Shown here: positions 34,684 to 46,485 of the stretch, in pieces
Layout of the letters: the number at the start of each line of letters is the position of its first letter
Position numbering within the stretch: position 1 is the stretch's first letter
Assembly (NCBI GenBank): GCA_000719695.1
Contig: JOHN01000007.1
Coordinates: 62,001-126,000, forward strand
Direction of reading: 5' to 3'
Source of the DNA: Streptomyces sp. NRRL F-6131
Lineage (GTDB): Bacteria; Actinomycetota; Actinomycetes; Streptomycetales; Streptomycetaceae
Length of the DNA: 64,000 nt
Notes under the pieces: model-generated
The model's database searches: none
What the model was told of the DNA's origin: nothing
What the model saw: only the letters and a program-made list of their open reading frames with translations
Translations under genes and position numbers: made by a program

Positions 34684-35769
34684 ATGTCACCCATGACGCA
34701 GCAGCACCCCACCACCACCCCCTCGGCCACCGACGCCGTCACCGACGCCACCGGCGCGACCGCCCCGGACGTCGTCGACGCCCTCCCGGTGATCGACCTC
34801 TCGCTCGCCCACGGCAGCCCGGCGGACCGCACCCGGCTGCACGACGAGCTCCGGGCCGCCGCCACCGGCGTCGGCTTCTTCCAGCTCGTCGGCCACGGGG
34901 TCACCCCGGCCGAGACGACCGCCCTCACCGAGGCCATGCGGGCCTTCTTCGCCCTCTCCGAAGCCGACCGCCTCGCCGTCGCCAACCTCAACTCGCCGCA
35001 CTACCGCGGCTACACCCGCACCGGCGACGAGCGCACCGGCGGCAGCCAGGACTGGCGCGACCAGCTCGACATCGGCGCCGAACTGCCCCCGCACGTCCCC
35101 GGCCCGGGCGAGCCCGCCTACTGGTGGCTGGAGGGCCCCAACCAGTGGCCGACGGCCCTGCCCGAGCTGCGCAGCGCCGCCCTCACCTGGATCGACCGGC
35201 TCGGCTCCGTCGCCCGTACGCTGCTGCACGAACTCCTCACCGCCATCGGCGCGCGCCCGGACTTCTACGACTACGCCTTCGCCGGCCACCCGCACCTGCG
35301 GCTCAAGCTGGTCCGCTACCCGGGCACCGCCCCCGACGGCGCCGGGCAGGGCGTCGGCGCGCACAAGGACTACGGCTTCATCACGCTGCTCCTCCAGGAC
35401 ACCGTGGGCGGCCTCCAGGTGCAGCGCCCGGACGGCTCCTTCCTGGACGTCCCGCCGATGGCGGGCGCCTTCGTGGTCAACCTCGGCGAGCTGCTGGAGG
35501 TCGCCACCGACGGCTACCTGAAGGCCACCAGCCACCGGGTGGTCAGCCCGCCCGGCGCCCGGGAGCGCTACTCCGTCCCGTTCTTCTACAACCCGCGCCT
35601 CGACGCCCACATCGAGCCGCTGGACTTCCCGCTCGCCCACCACGCCCCCGGCGCCACCCAGGACCCGGCCAACCCGCTCTACGCCGACTTCGGCTTCAAC
35701 GAGTGGAAGGGCTACACCCGGGCCCACCCCGAGGTCACCCGCCGCCACCACCCCGACCTCGTCGCCTGA
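34684..35769 (+). CDS. 2-oxoglutarate/Fe(II) oxygenase, isopenicillin-N-synthase-like
   Basis: A 361-residue non-haem iron dioxygenase. The N-terminal domain has VIDLSLAHGSPADRTRLHDE and FFQLVGHGVTPAET. The iron ligands are His and Asp in GAHKDYGFITLLLQD and the distal His in ATSHRVV; RERYSVPFF supplies the Arg/Ser pair that binds 2-oxoglutarate. That Arg argues for a 2-oxoglutarate enzyme rather than true isopenicillin N synthase, and no NRPS is near. The start could be 34684 or the ATG at 34693. The leader peptide upstream suggests sulfur-linked regulation, so a sulfur-compound substrate is a reasonable guess. Confidence 0.9.
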   Translation: MSPMTQQHPTTTPSATDAVTDATGATAPDVVDALPVIDLSLAHGSPADRTRLHDELRAAATGVGFFQLVGHGVTPAETTALTEAMRAFFALSEADRLAVANLNSPHYRGYTRTGDERTGGSQDWRDQLDIGAELPPHVPGPGEPAYWWLEGPNQWPTALPELRSAALTWIDRLGSVARTLLHELLTAIGARPDFYDYAFAGHPHLRLKLVRYPGTAPDGAGQGVGAHKDYGFITLLLQDTVGGLQVQRPDGSFLDVPPMAGAFVVNLGELLEVATDGYLKATSHRVVSPPGARERYSVPFFYNPRLDAHIEPLDFPLAHHAPGATQDPANPLYADFGFNEWKGYTRAHPEVTRRHHPDLVA

Positions 35770-35796
35770 GGCCGGCCGGCTCCGCACCGCCCAGAG

Positions 35797-35838
35797 CCCC
35801 CGGGCCCGCACTCCCCCGCCGGGGTGCGGGCCCGGGGG
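35797..35838. terminator. Strong hairpin after the oxygenase gene
   Basis: CCCCCGGGCCCGCAC (35797-35811) and GTGCGGGCCCGGGGG (35824-35838) are perfect 15-bp arms. It begins 28 bp after the stop at 35769. Confidence 0.85.
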
Positions 35839-35904
35839 TGTGTGCGGGCGTGTGCTGCCGGGTGCGGGGCCGCACGGCCGTTCGCGCGGGCGTGGACCGG
35901 GTGG

Positions 35905-35934
35905 GACAGTGCTGTCACACTGGTGGTGTCACAG
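35905..35934. promoter_or_regulatory. Dyads upstream of the MerR gene, likely autoregulatory
   Basis: GACAG/CTGTC (35905-35916) overlaps CTGTCACAC/GTGTCACAG (35912-35934; eight of nine pairs). The element GACAG..CTGTCACACT recurs upstream of the beta-oxidation operon at 42814-42832, suggesting that this MerR protein binds both. Confidence 0.6.
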
Positions 35935-35961
35935 TGCTGGTGCGACGGACGGGAGGCGGGG

Positions 35962-36768
35962 GTGGAGGTGCGGCTGACGGTCGACGAGCTGGCGGCGCGG
36001 GCGGGGGTGACCGTGCGGACGGTGCGGTTCTACGGGACGAAGGGACTGCTGCCGCCGCCCGTGCTGGGGGCCCGGCGGGTCGGCTGGTACGGGGCCGAGC
36101 ACCTGGACCGGCTGGGGCTGATCGAGGAGCTGCAGCGACAGGGGCTGACGCTCGCGGCGATCGAGCGGTACCTGGCCCGGCTGCCCCGGGACTCCACCCC
36201 GCTGGACCTGGCGATCCACCGGGCGCTGGTGGCGTCCTGGACGCCGGAGGCGCCGGAGGAGGCGACCCGGGGGCAGCTGGAGCGGCGGGCCGGGCGGCGG
36301 CTGTCGGAGGAGCAGCTGGACCGGCTGGCCGCGATGGGGGCGCTGGAGCGGACGGCGGACCCGGAGGTGTTCCGGGTGGATCCGGGGCTGCTGCCGCTGG
36401 GCGTGCGGATCCTGGACGTGCCGATCCCGCTGGAGACGCTGCTGGCGGCGCGCGCCGTGGTGGTGGAGCACAGCCGGGCCACGGCGCGGGAGTTGCAGCG
36501 GCTGTTCCGGGAGACGGTGTGGCGGCCGTTCCGGGAGAGCGAGCCGGCGCCGGACGACGTGGAGCGGATGAAGGCGCTCACCGACCACATCCAGCCGATG
36601 GTGGCGCAGGCGCTGGTGACGGCGTTCCAGAAGTCGTTGCGGGAGGAGCTGGGCGAGGCGGCGGGCGAGGAGCCGGGCGAGGCGGCGGGCGAGGAGCCGG
36701 GCGAGGCGGCGGGCGAGGAGCCGGGCGAGGCGGCGGAGGGGGACTCCGCCGCCTCGCCCGACCGGTGA
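35962..36768 (+). CDS. MerR family regulator, likely of the adjacent beta-oxidation operon
   Basis: A 268-residue MerR protein, longer than the 120-150 typical of the family. The DNA-binding part is RLTVDELAARAGVTVRTVRF then YGTKGLLPPPVLGARRVGWY and LGLIEELQRQGLTLAAIERY. The C-terminal half (about 90-230) is a helical ligand-binding region of the type seen in fatty-acid regulators. The last ~30 residues are GEAAGEEP repeats. The GTG at 35962 follows GGGAGG. It is convergent with fadJ, 10 bp apart, and shares an operator-like element with the operon promoter at 42813. Acyl-CoA is the inferred ligand. Confidence 0.85.
   Translation: MEVRLTVDELAARAGVTVRTVRFYGTKGLLPPPVLGARRVGWYGAEHLDRLGLIEELQRQGLTLAAIERYLARLPRDSTPLDLAIHRALVASWTPEAPEEATRGQLERRAGRRLSEEQLDRLAAMGALERTADPEVFRVDPGLLPLGVRILDVPIPLETLLAARAVVVEHSRATARELQRLFRETVWRPFRESEPAPDDVERMKALTDHIQPMVAQALVTAFQKSLREELGEAAGEEPGEAAGEEPGEAAGEEPGEAAEGDSAASPDR
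36651..36737 (+). repeat. 24-bp tandem repeat inside the MerR 3' end
   Basis: Three full copies of a 24-bp unit start at 36651, 36675 and 36699, with a partial fourth at 36723. Each encodes GEAAGEEP. The in-frame unit length allows copy-number change without frame loss. Confidence 0.9.
36722..36760. terminator. 17-bp hairpin embedded in the MerR stop region
   Basis: CGGGCGAGGCGGCGGAG and CTCCGCCGCCTCGCCCG are perfect 17-bp arms around GGGGA. They end nine bases before the end of the MerR gene and lie between it and the convergent fadJ, so one coding-embedded hairpin may terminate both. Confidence 0.75.
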
Positions 36769-36777
36769 CCCCGGGGC

Positions 36778-38958
36778 TCAGTCGGTGAAGGTGCGCCCCT
36801 CGGCGGCGATCCGCTCCAGCAGGGCGGGCGGCGCGAACCGCTCCCCGTACGCGGCGGCGAGTTCGCGGGCGCGCGCCACGAAGCCGGCCGGGCCGCCCGG
36901 GTAGCCGTTGACGTACTGGAGGACGCCACCGGTCCAGGCGGGGAAGCCGATGCCGAGGACGGAGCCGACGTTGGCGTCCGCGACCGAGGTGAGCACGCCC
37001 TCCTCCAGGCAGCGGACCGAGTCCAGCGCCTCGCTGAACAGCATCCGCTCCTTGAGGTCCTCGAACGGGATGTCCACGTCCTCGCGGGTGAAGTGCTCGC
37101 GCAGGCCCGGCCAGAGCCGGCCCCGGGTGCCGTTCTCGTCGTAGTCGTAGAAGCCGGCGCCGCCGCTGCGGCCGGGGCGGCCGAACTCGTCGACCATCCG
37201 GTCCACCACCGCGTCCGCCGGGTGGGCGGTCCACTCGCCGCCGGCCGCCTCGACGGCGCGCCGGTACTCGTTGCGGATCTTGCGCGGCAGGGTGAGGGTC
37301 AGCTCGTCGAGCAGCGAGAGCACCTTGGCCGGGTAGCCCGCCTGGGCGGCGGCCTGCTCGACGCTGGCCGGCGCGACGCCCTCGCCGATCATGGCGACGC
37401 CCTCGTTGATGAACTGGCCGATCACCCGCGAGGTGAAGAAGCCGCGCGAGTCGTTGACCACGATCGGGGTCTTGGCGATCTGCCGGACCAGGTCGAAGGC
37501 GCGGGCCAGCGCCTCGTCCCCGGTCTGCGGGCCGCGGATGATCTCCACCAGCTGCATCTTGTCGACCGGCGAGAAGAAGTGCAGGCCGATGAAGTCGGTG
37601 GTGCGCTGCACGCCCTCGGCCAGCAGGCCGATCGGCAGGGTGGAGGTGTTGGAGCAGAGCAGCGCGTCGGGCGCCACGACGCCCTCGACCTCCTGGAACA
37701 CCTTGTGCTTGAGCTCGGGGTTCTCGAAGACCGCCTCGATCACCGCGTCGCAGCCGGCCAGGTCGGCGGCGTCGGCGGTGGGGGTGATCCGGGCGAGCAG
37801 TTCGTCGCGCTGCGCCTCGGTGCTCCGGCCGCGGGCCACCGCCTTCGCCAGCAGGCCCTCGGAGTAGGCCTTCCCGCGTTCGGCGGCCTCGACGGTGACG
37901 TCCTTGAGCCACACCTCGATACCGGCCTTGGCGCAGGCGTAGGCGATGCCGGCGCCCATCATGCCGGCGCCGAGCACGGCGACCTTGCGGACCGTCCGCT
38001 TCTCCACCGAAGCGGGGCGCCCCGCGCCGGAGTTGACCGCCTGGAGGTCGAAGAAGAGGGCCTGGATCATGTTCGTGCTGGTCTGCCCGCAGGCCAGCTC
38101 GGTGAAGTAGCGGGCCTCGATCTCCATCGCCGTGTCGACGTCGACCTGGGCGCTCTCGACCGCGGCGGCGAGCACGTTGCGCGGCGCCGGGTAGGGGGCG
38201 CCGGCCAGCTGCTTGCGCAGGTTCGCGGGGAAGGCCGGGAGGTTGGCGGCGAACGCCGGGGTGCTGGGGGTGCCGCCGGGGATCCTGTACCCCTTGACGT
38301 CCCAGGGCTGGACGGGTGCCGGGTTGGCGTCGATCCAGGCCCGGGCCCGGGCGGTCAGCTCCTCCGGGGTGTCGACCAGCTCGTGGACCAGGCCGTGCTG
38401 GAGGGCCTGCGCCGGGCGGTACTGGCGGCCCTGCAGCAGCACCTTGAGCAGCGCGTCGGTGATGCCGAACAGCCGGACGGTGCGGACCACCCCGCCGCCG
38501 CCGGGAAGCAGGCCGAGGGTCACCTCGGGCAGGCCGATCCGGCTCGCGGGGGTGTCCAGCGCGATCCGGTGGTGGCAGGCGAGCGCCAGCTCCAGCCCGC
38601 CGCCGAGCGCGCTGCCGTTGACCGCGGCGACCACCGGCTTGCCGAGCGTCTCCAGGGTGCGCAGGGCGCGCTTGATCCGCATCGACTTCTCGAAGACGGC
38701 CGGGGCGTCCTCGGGGCGGGCGGCGGAGAGCATCTTCAGGTCGCCGCCGGCGAAGAAGGTCTTCTTGGCGGAGGTGACGACCACGCCGCGCAGCGCGTCG
38801 CCGAGGCCGGCCAGCCGGGCGACGACCGCCTCGAAGTCGGCGGTGAAGGCCTCGTTCATGGTGTTGACGGACTGGGTGGGGTCGTCGAGGACGAGGGTGA
38901 CCACGCCGTCCTGGTCCTGCTCCCAGCGGATGGTGGTGGTGTCGCCGGTGTCGGTCAT
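36778..38958 (-). CDS. fadJ: Fatty-acid oxidation multifunctional protein (enoyl-CoA hydratase / 3-hydroxyacyl-CoA dehydrogenase)
   Basis: A 726-residue FadB/FadJ-type enzyme. The N-terminal crotonase domain (1-~190) includes KKTFFAGGDLKML (oxyanion hole), NGSALGGGLELALACHHRIA and GLPEVTLGLLPGGGGVVRTV with the catalytic Glu pair. The NAD-binding dehydrogenase domain begins KVAVLGAGMMGAGIAYACAK. Catalysis involves SNTSTLPI and the LHFFSPVDKMQLVEII His. The C-terminal dimerisation domains follow (DDYDENGTRG-like, FPAWTGGVLQYVNGYPGG). It is the last gene of the four-gene operon and catalyses beta-oxidation steps two and three. Confidence 0.94.
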   Translation of the reverse strand: MTDTGDTTTIRWEQDQDGVVTLVLDDPTQSVNTMNEAFTADFEAVVARLAGLGDALRGVVVTSAKKTFFAGGDLKMLSAARPEDAPAVFEKSMRIKRALRTLETLGKPVVAAVNGSALGGGLELALACHHRIALDTPASRIGLPEVTLGLLPGGGGVVRTVRLFGITDALLKVLLQGRQYRPAQALQHGLVHELVDTPEELTARARAWIDANPAPVQPWDVKGYRIPGGTPSTPAFAANLPAFPANLRKQLAGAPYPAPRNVLAAAVESAQVDVDTAMEIEARYFTELACGQTSTNMIQALFFDLQAVNSGAGRPASVEKRTVRKVAVLGAGMMGAGIAYACAKAGIEVWLKDVTVEAAERGKAYSEGLLAKAVARGRSTEAQRDELLARITPTADAADLAGCDAVIEAVFENPELKHKVFQEVEGVVAPDALLCSNTSTLPIGLLAEGVQRTTDFIGLHFFSPVDKMQLVEIIRGPQTGDEALARAFDLVRQIAKTPIVVNDSRGFFTSRVIGQFINEGVAMIGEGVAPASVEQAAAQAGYPAKVLSLLDELTLTLPRKIRNEYRRAVEAAGGEWTAHPADAVVDRMVDEFGRPGRSGGAGFYDYDENGTRGRLWPGLREHFTREDVDIPFEDLKERMLFSEALDSVRCLEEGVLTSVADANVGSVLGIGFPAWTGGVLQYVNGYPGGPAGFVARARELAAAYGERFAPPALLERIAAEGRTFTD

Positions 38959-39011
38959 GGGGTTCGGGTCTCCTGAAGGGGCCGGAAAGGGAGGAGGTCT
39001 CGGGGCGCGGG

Positions 39012-40226
<1,215 letters not shown>

Positions 40227-40251
40227 GGTGGGCAGCCTTTCGGGGCGGGGA

Positions 40252-40310
40252 GCTCGGGGTGCTGGGTTACTGGGGCGCTGGGGTACTGGGGTGCTGAGGC
40301 GCTGGGGTGC
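40252..40310. repeat. Degenerate ~10-bp repeat between acyl-CoA dehydrogenase and thiolase
   Basis: GGTGCTGGGTTACTGGGGCG-type sequence repeats CTGGGGYGCTGGGG units about six times within the 131-bp gap. There is no coding potential; it may be slippage-prone. Confidence 0.65.
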
Positions 40311-40357
40311 CGCGGCGCCGAGGTGTCGGCGCGCCGCGGTCGGAGTCCGGGACCGGG

Positions 40358-41500
<1,143 letters not shown>

Positions 41501-41527
41501 GGCAGACTCCTTGGGAGGGCGGCGGGT

Positions 41528-42787
41528 TCAGGCGGTCGGCGGGGCGTCGGGGCCGGCCGGTGCGACGGCGAGTGAAGGCACGCCCCAGTCAAGGGCGACC
41601 TCGGCCGTGTCGGCGCCCGGCCGGGCCGGCGGGCGGCGCAGCGCGCCGGGGGTGGCGGAGAACCGCGGGGCGGGGGCGGGCTGGGTGACCCCGTCCACCT
41701 CGACATAGGTCCCCCGGCTCGCCAGGTGCTCGTGGGCATGGGCCTGACGCATCGTCAGAACCGGCTCCACGCAGGCGTCGGAGCCCGCGAAGACGGCCTC
41801 CCAGGCGGCCCGGGGGCGGGTGGCGAAGCGCGCGGCGATCCGGGCCCGCAGCTCGGGCCAGCGCCCGGTCTCCCACTGGCCCGGCGCGTCCGGGCCCAGC
41901 TCCAGCAGTCGGACGAACTCGGCGTAGAACTGCGGTTCCAGTGCGCCCACCGCGAGGTGGCCGCCGTCGGCGGCTTGGTAGACGGCGTAGAACGGCGCGC
42001 CGCCGTCGAGCAGGTTGACGCCGCGACGGTCCTGCCACCGGCCGCCGGCGAGCAGGCCCTGGAGGACGGCGGTGAGGTGGGCGGCGCCGTCGACGACGGC
42101 GGCGTCGACGACCTGGCCGGAGCCGGTGGCGCGGGCGTGGTGGAGGGCGGCGAGCAGGCCGACGACCAGGTAGAGCGAGCCGCCGGCGTAGTCGCCGAGC
42201 AGGTTGGCGGGGAGGGCGGGCGGCCCGTCGGCGTCCGTCGTGGCGCCCCCTGCCGCGACCGGGTCGGCCACCGCGCCGGGCCAGGGGGTGACCGGGTCGG
42301 CCGTAGGGGCGACGAGGCCGAGGACGCCGGCCACCGCCGTGTACCCGATGTCGTGCCCGGCCCTGGCGGCCAGCGGCCCGTGCTGCCCCCAGCCGGTCAT
42401 CCGCCCGTACACCAGCGCGGGATTGCGGGCCAGGCATGCCTCCGGCCCGACGCCGAGGCGCTCGGCGACACCGGGCCGGCAGCCCTCGATCAGCAGGTCG
42501 GCGCGGGCGACCAGGTCGAGCACCCGGTCCGGACCCCCGGGGGCCTTGAGGTCGACGACCACCGAGCGCTTGTTGCGGTTGGCGACGTCGTACGCCGGCT
42601 CGATGCCGAGCGGCGAGGGCTCGGGGCGGTCCACCCGGACCACGTCGGCGCCGAGGTCGCCGAGCAGCATCGCGGCGAACGGGCCCGGCCCGATCCCGGC
42701 GAGCTCGACCACCCGGACCCCGGCCAGTGGCCCGCCGGGCCCGCCCGCGCCACCGCGGCCCCTACCGCTGTCACCCACGGGCGCCAC
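41528..42787 (-). CDS. CaiB/BaiF family: alpha-methylacyl-CoA racemase-like
   Basis: A 419-residue class III CoA-transferase fold protein. [43 protein letters not shown] and [20 protein letters not shown] are closer to alpha-methylacyl-CoA racemase (AMACR) than to formyl-CoA transferase. AMACR converts 2R- to 2S-methylacyl-CoA so that branched acids can enter beta-oxidation. Translation begins at GTG 42787 after GGAGGGG. It is the first gene of the operon with acyl-CoA dehydrogenase, thiolase and fadJ, which suggests catabolism of methyl-branched fatty acids or sterol side chains. An Ala/Gly/Pro-rich insert is seen around residues 165-190. Confidence 0.88.
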   Translation of the reverse strand: MAPVGDSGRGRGGAGGPGGPLAGVRVVELAGIGPGPFAAMLLGDLGADVVRVDRPEPSPLGIEPAYDVANRNKRSVVVDLKAPGGPDRVLDLVARADLLIEGCRPGVAERLGVGPEACLARNPALVYGRMTGWGQHGPLAARAGHDIGYTAVAGVLGLVAPTADPVTPWPGAVADPVAAGGATTDADGPPALPANLLGDYAGGSLYLVVGLLAALHHARATGSGQVVDAAVVDGAAHLTAVLQGLLAGGRWQDRRGVNLLDGGAPFYAVYQAADGGHLAVGALEPQFYAEFVRLLELGPDAPGQWETGRWPELRARIAARFATRPRAAWEAVFAGSDACVEPVLTMRQAHAHEHLASRGTYVEVDGVTQPAPAPRFSATPGALRRPPARPGADTAEVALDWGVPSLAVAPAGPDAPPTA

Positions 42788-42812
42788 TGCCCCTCCGAGG
42801 ATCGAGGAAGTC

Positions 42813-42829
42813 TGACAGTAAAGCTGTCA
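42813..42829. promoter_or_regulatory. Inverted repeat upstream of the beta-oxidation operon
   Basis: TGACAG and CTGTCA are perfect arms around TAAAG, 26 bp upstream of the first gene's start. The extended element GACAG..CTGTCACACT also occurs before the MerR gene at 35905. The region is AT-richer than its surroundings, as expected for a promoter. Confidence 0.65.
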
Positions 42830-42983
42830 CACTCGTGATGATAGGCAAGCGACTCGCCGGTAACAAGACCCTCGGCCCTCCTCCCCCGGGACCGTCACCC
42901 CCGGGACGGATCCCCCCGGCGGGGGAGGCGGATCCGGTTCCCGGAGGACGTGCCGACCGCCCGGCGCACGGGAGCGTGGAGCC

Positions 42984-44099
42984 ATGACACCGACGCCCCC
43001 GCTCCGCACCCCGACCACGGAACCGGTCCCGACGCCCGCCGCGACACCGACCCGGAGGCCCGACGCGGCACCCGCAGCCGCTCCGGTGGGCCGGACCCGG
43101 ACCGCGGCGGCCTGGGTGGCCGCCCTGGCCACCGTGCCCTACCTCGGCCTCAAGCTGCTCTGGCTCACCGGGCACCCGGTCGGCGCCGGCGACGGCGACG
43201 CCATGGACGACCTGTGGCTCGTCAACCTGCTCACCTTCGGCATGGACGCCGTCGCCGTCCTGCTGGCGCTCGCGTTCGTCCGCCCCTGGGGCCGGCGGGC
43301 CCCGGCCGGGTGGGTGGCCTTCCCGATGTGGGTCGCGACCGGACTGCTCGGGACCATCCTGGTCGCCATGCCGCTCCTCCTGCTGTCCAACGTGGTGCTC
43401 GGCCCGGACCACCCTCCGGCCGGCGCCGACGAGGGACCGAGCGGCTGGGTGTTCCCGGTGGTGTACGGCGGGTTCGCCGTCCAGGGGCTGGCGCTGATCA
43501 CCGGGTTCCTGCTGTACGCCCGGGAGCGCTGGGCCGGGCTGCTGCGCCACGACCGGATCGGCGACCTGCCGCACACGCCCACCCTGACCACCCAGCGGGC
43601 CTTCGCGTGCGTCGCCGCGCCGCTCGCCGTCGGGATCGCGGCGGCACGGCTGTACTGGGCCTTCGGCGGCGAGAACGGGCTGCCGCTGGAGTGGCAGGAG
43701 TACCGCGGCCGGGGCGTCGCGGTGATGGACACGGTGACGGCCCTGATGGCGGTGGCCGCGGCGGCGGCCCTGCTGGTGCTGGTGTTCCGCGGCCGTCCGG
43801 GGTGGCGGCTGCGCGGGCCGCTGGCGGTGGTGTGGACGGCGGCCGGGTCGCTGTTCGGCTGGGGGTCCTGGCAGTTGGTGGCGAACGGGACGTTCACCGC
43901 GGCGCCCGACCCGCGGCGGGCGGTGCCGGGACTGCTGACGCTGGTGGAGTCCGCCCAGGTGGTGACCGGACTGCTGGTCCTGGCCGTGGGCGCGATCGCC
44001 CTCGCTGAGCGCGCGGCCGCGCGCGCCGTCCCGGACACCGCCTGGGACGTGGTGGCCCTCCGGACCGGACCTGCCGCTGACGTAGAGTCTGCGAAGTGA
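42984..44099 (+). CDS. Multi-pass membrane protein of a two-component operon
   Basis: A 371-residue integral membrane protein with a Pro/Thr-rich N-terminus (~35 residues), then about eight hydrophobic segments including [40 protein letters not shown] and [21 protein letters not shown] recognise no family beyond a general resemblance to streptomycete integral membrane proteins encoded beside histidine kinases. Its stop overlaps the kinase GTG (GTGA), so translation is coupled and it may be the sensor partner. The start at 42984 follows GGAG. Confidence 0.75.
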   Translation: MTPTPPLRTPTTEPVPTPAATPTRRPDAAPAAAPVGRTRTAAAWVAALATVPYLGLKLLWLTGHPVGAGDGDAMDDLWLVNLLTFGMDAVAVLLALAFVRPWGRRAPAGWVAFPMWVATGLLGTILVAMPLLLLSNVVLGPDHPPAGADEGPSGWVFPVVYGGFAVQGLALITGFLLYARERWAGLLRHDRIGDLPHTPTLTTQRAFACVAAPLAVGIAAARLYWAFGGENGLPLEWQEYRGRGVAVMDTVTALMAVAAAAALLVLVFRGRPGWRLRGPLAVVWTAAGSLFGWGSWQLVANGTFTAAPDPRRAVPGLLTLVESAQVVTGLLVLAVGAIALAERAAARAVPDTAWDVVALRTGPAADVESAK

Positions 44100-45445
44100 T
44101 CACGGGGGCGGGGGCCGGTCGGAACATGAGCACGGGCGCGGACGTCGGCACGGGCGCGGACGCGGGCGCCGGCACGGGCAGCCGCCCGGACGGCGCGGTC
44201 CGGCGCGCGGTGGGCGCCCTGGTCGGGCGGCGGGCCCGGCTGCGGTGGGTGCACCTGGTGCTCGGCGGAGCCCTGCTGATGCCGTACTGGATGCTCTCCG
44301 CGGTCGTGCTGGGCTCGCTCGACCCCCGCAAGGGGCCCCTGCTGCAGGTCCTGCTCTACCTCGCCGCGCTCGCCACCTCGCTCCCGATGGCCGCCGTCAC
44401 CGCACTGGTGCCGACCGTCCGCGCACTGGAGGGCGCGGTGGCCCTGGCGCTCTGCGCGCCCGAGCGGGCGGCGGAGGTGGTCACCGGACCGGCCCGGTCC
44501 TGGGCGGCCCGGTGGCGGACGGCCGGGTGGTTCGTGCTGCACCTGCTGTTCGGCGGGATCGTCAGCGGGATGACCCTGGCCGGCGCGCCGTTCGCCGCGG
44601 TGCTGATCCTCCGGCCGACCGGCTTCGAGGAACTGGTGCGGTTCTGGGAGGACCACGGCCTGCCCGGCTGGCTGCCCGGCCCCGTGCTCGGCGTCGCACT
44701 GCTCGCGCTGATCGTCGGCAGCAGCGCCGGACTCGGCGGCCTGCTGGCCCGCTGGGCGCCGGCCCTGCTCGGTCCGACACCGGACGAACGGGTGGCCGCC
44801 GCCGAACGCCGCGCCACCGTGCTCGCCCAGCGCAACCGGCTGGCCCGCGAACTGCACGACTCCGTCGGCCACGCGCTGAGCGCCGTCGGCATCCAGGCCT
44901 CGGCCGCCGCCCGGGTGCTGCGCACCGACCCGGAGTTCGCGGCGGAGGCGCTGGCCGCCATCGAGGAGACCGCGCGGGGCGCCGTCGCCGAACTGGACGC
45001 GGTGCTGGGCCTGCTCCGCGAGGAGGACGGCACCGAGAACGGCCCCGCCGGCCCGACCCTCGCCGGGCTGGACGACCTGCTGCGGCAACTCGCCCGGACC
45101 GGACTGACGGTGGACGCCGCACTGGCGCCCGGACTGGACCGGCTGCCGGCCGCGTTCTCCCGCGAGGCGTACCGGATCGTCCAGGAGGGCCTCACCAATG
45201 TGCTGCGGCACGCCGGGCCGACGCCCGCGCGGCTGCGGGTCGCTCCGGCCGGGGGACGGCTGGAGATCGAACTGACCAACCCGCTCGGCCGGCTCCGACC
45301 CAGCCGCCCCGGCGGCGGGCGCGGGCTGCGCGGGATCGGCGAACGCGTGGCGGTGCTGCGCGGCGGCTGCGAGGCCGGGCCGGCGGACGACGGAACGACG
45401 TGGCGGCTGGCCGTCTGGCTGCCGGTGGGAGGAGAGCAACGGTGA
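44096..45445 (+). CDS. NarL-type sensor histidine kinase
   Basis: A 449-residue kinase. A Gly/Thr/Ala-rich N-terminus is followed by about four membrane helices ([40 protein letters not shown] segments). The HisKA_3 domain has [20 protein letters not shown] with the phospho-accepting His. The ATPase has [11 protein letters not shown] (N box) and [11 protein letters not shown] (G box). The GTG at 44096 overlaps the upstream stop; an ATG at 44126 is an alternative. It should phosphorylate the response regulator encoded immediately downstream. Confidence 0.92.
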   Translation: MITGAGAGRNMSTGADVGTGADAGAGTGSRPDGAVRRAVGALVGRRARLRWVHLVLGGALLMPYWMLSAVVLGSLDPRKGPLLQVLLYLAALATSLPMAAVTALVPTVRALEGAVALALCAPERAAEVVTGPARSWAARWRTAGWFVLHLLFGGIVSGMTLAGAPFAAVLILRPTGFEELVRFWEDHGLPGWLPGPVLGVALLALIVGSSAGLGGLLARWAPALLGPTPDERVAAAERRATVLAQRNRLARELHDSVGHALSAVGIQASAAARVLRTDPEFAAEALAAIEETARGAVAELDAVLGLLREEDGTENGPAGPTLAGLDDLLRQLARTGLTVDAALAPGLDRLPAAFSREAYRIVQEGLTNVLRHAGPTPARLRVAPAGGRLEIELTNPLGRLRPSRPGGGRGLRGIGERVAVLRGGCEAGPADDGTTWRLAVWLPVGGEQR

Positions 45446-46221
45446 TCGGACCAGGGGCCGCGGACGCGGCAGGGGTGACCGGGTCGGAAGTGCGGGCGCC
45501 GGAGGGCGGTGGCCCGGTCCGGGTGGTGATCGCCGACGACGAGCGGCTGGTGCGGACGGGCCTGCGGGTGGTCATCGACGCCGAACCGGACCTCTCCGTG
45601 GTCGGCGAGGCCGCCGACGGCGCCGAGGTGGTGCCGCTGGTGCGCGAACTGCGGCCCGACGTCGTGCTGATGGACGTCCGGATGCCGGGGATCGACGGCA
45701 TCCGGGCCACCGAGCAGCTGATGGCCGGGATGGCCGAGCCGCCCCGGATCCTGGTGGTCACCACCTTCGAGTACGACGACCACGTGTACGACGCGCTGCG
45801 GGCCGGGGCCGCCGGGTTCCTGCTGAAGCGGGCGCGGGCGGAGGAGATGGTGCAGGCCGTGCGGCTGATCGCGCGCGGCGACTCCCTGCTCTTCCCGGCA
45901 GCCGTCCGTGAGCTGGCCCTGCGGTACGGGGCGACGTCCGCGCGGGACTCCCGGACGGGCGCCGGCCGGGGCCAGGAGCGGGAGAGGGGTCAGGAGCGGG
46001 TCCGGGACCGCACGCCGATCGGACGGCTGACCGAGCGTGAGGGCCAGGTGCTGCGGCTGATGGCGGCGGGGCTCAGCAACGGCGAGATCGCCGCGAAGCT
46101 CGTGCTCAGCCAGGAGACGATCAAGACGCACGTGGGCAGCGTGCTCGCCAAGCTGGGTGCGCGGGACCGCACCCAGGCGGTCATCGCGGCGTACGAGTCG
46201 GGGTTCGTCCTCCCGGGCTGA
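45442..46221 (+). CDS. NarL/FixJ-type response regulator
   Basis: A 259-residue regulator. The receiver has [20 protein letters not shown] (acidic pair), the phospho-acceptor in [13 protein letters not shown], the [20 protein letters not shown] region and Lys in LLKRARAEE. The C-terminal LuxR HTH is [20 protein letters not shown] then [20 protein letters not shown]. An Arg/Glu/Gly-rich linker (about 175-195) is longer than usual. The GTG at 45442 overlaps the kinase stop and follows GGGAGGAG. Confidence 0.94.
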   Translation: MIGPGAADAAGVTGSEVRAPEGGGPVRVVIADDERLVRTGLRVVIDAEPDLSVVGEAADGAEVVPLVRELRPDVVLMDVRMPGIDGIRATEQLMAGMAEPPRILVVTTFEYDDHVYDALRAGAAGFLLKRARAEEMVQAVRLIARGDSLLFPAAVRELALRYGATSARDSRTGAGRGQERERGQERVRDRTPIGRLTEREGQVLRLMAAGLSNGEIAAKLVLSQETIKTHVGSVLAKLGARDRTQAVIAAYESGFVLPG

Positions 46222-46231
46222 GCCCGGGAGG
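46209..46231 (+). terminator. Hairpin at the response-regulator stop
   Basis: CCTCCCGGGCT and AGCCCGGGAGG are perfect arms spanning the TGA stop. It probably ends the three-gene operon. Confidence 0.65.
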
Positions 46232-46266
46232 GGCTCAGGAGGGGGCGCCGGGAGGAGGCGCCGGAA

Positions 46267-46316
46267 GGGGGCACTGGCAGGGGGCACTGGCAGGGGGGCG
46301 CTGGCAGGGGGACGCC
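46267..46316 (+). repeat. 13- to 15-bp tandem repeat
   Basis: GGGGGCACTGGCA-like units recur three times in a purine-rich 46230-46320 stretch of the 264-bp gap 46222-46485. The rest of that gap holds a weak promoter (TTCCGT 46396, 18 bp, TAGAGT 46420) and the dyad at 46447. Confidence 0.65.
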
Positions 46317-46446
46317 GGGAGCGGCGGCCGACCAGGTGTCGGCACGGCGTCGGAGGGGCATCGACCGGGGGTCCGGCGGGTGGACGGAACGTTTCTTCCG
46401 TGCGCGGCTGATCCACAGGTAGAGTGCGATCTTCCCCTTCGACGTC

Positions 46447-46463
46447 CGATACCTCCCGTATCG
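46447..46463. promoter_or_regulatory. Inverted repeat before the Pr6Pr gene
   Basis: CGATAC and GTATCG are perfect 6-bp arms around CTCCC, about 22 bp upstream of the ATG at 46486 and just after the possible TAGAGT -10. It could be a repressor site. Confidence 0.45.
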
Positions 46464-46485
46464 CCTGAAAAGAACTGGTGGCCGC

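Noticed and set aside
34684..35769. True isopenicillin N synthase of a beta-lactam cluster
   Set aside because: The Arg/Ser 2-oxoglutarate-binding pair is present and no NRPS, epimerase or acyltransferase lies nearby.
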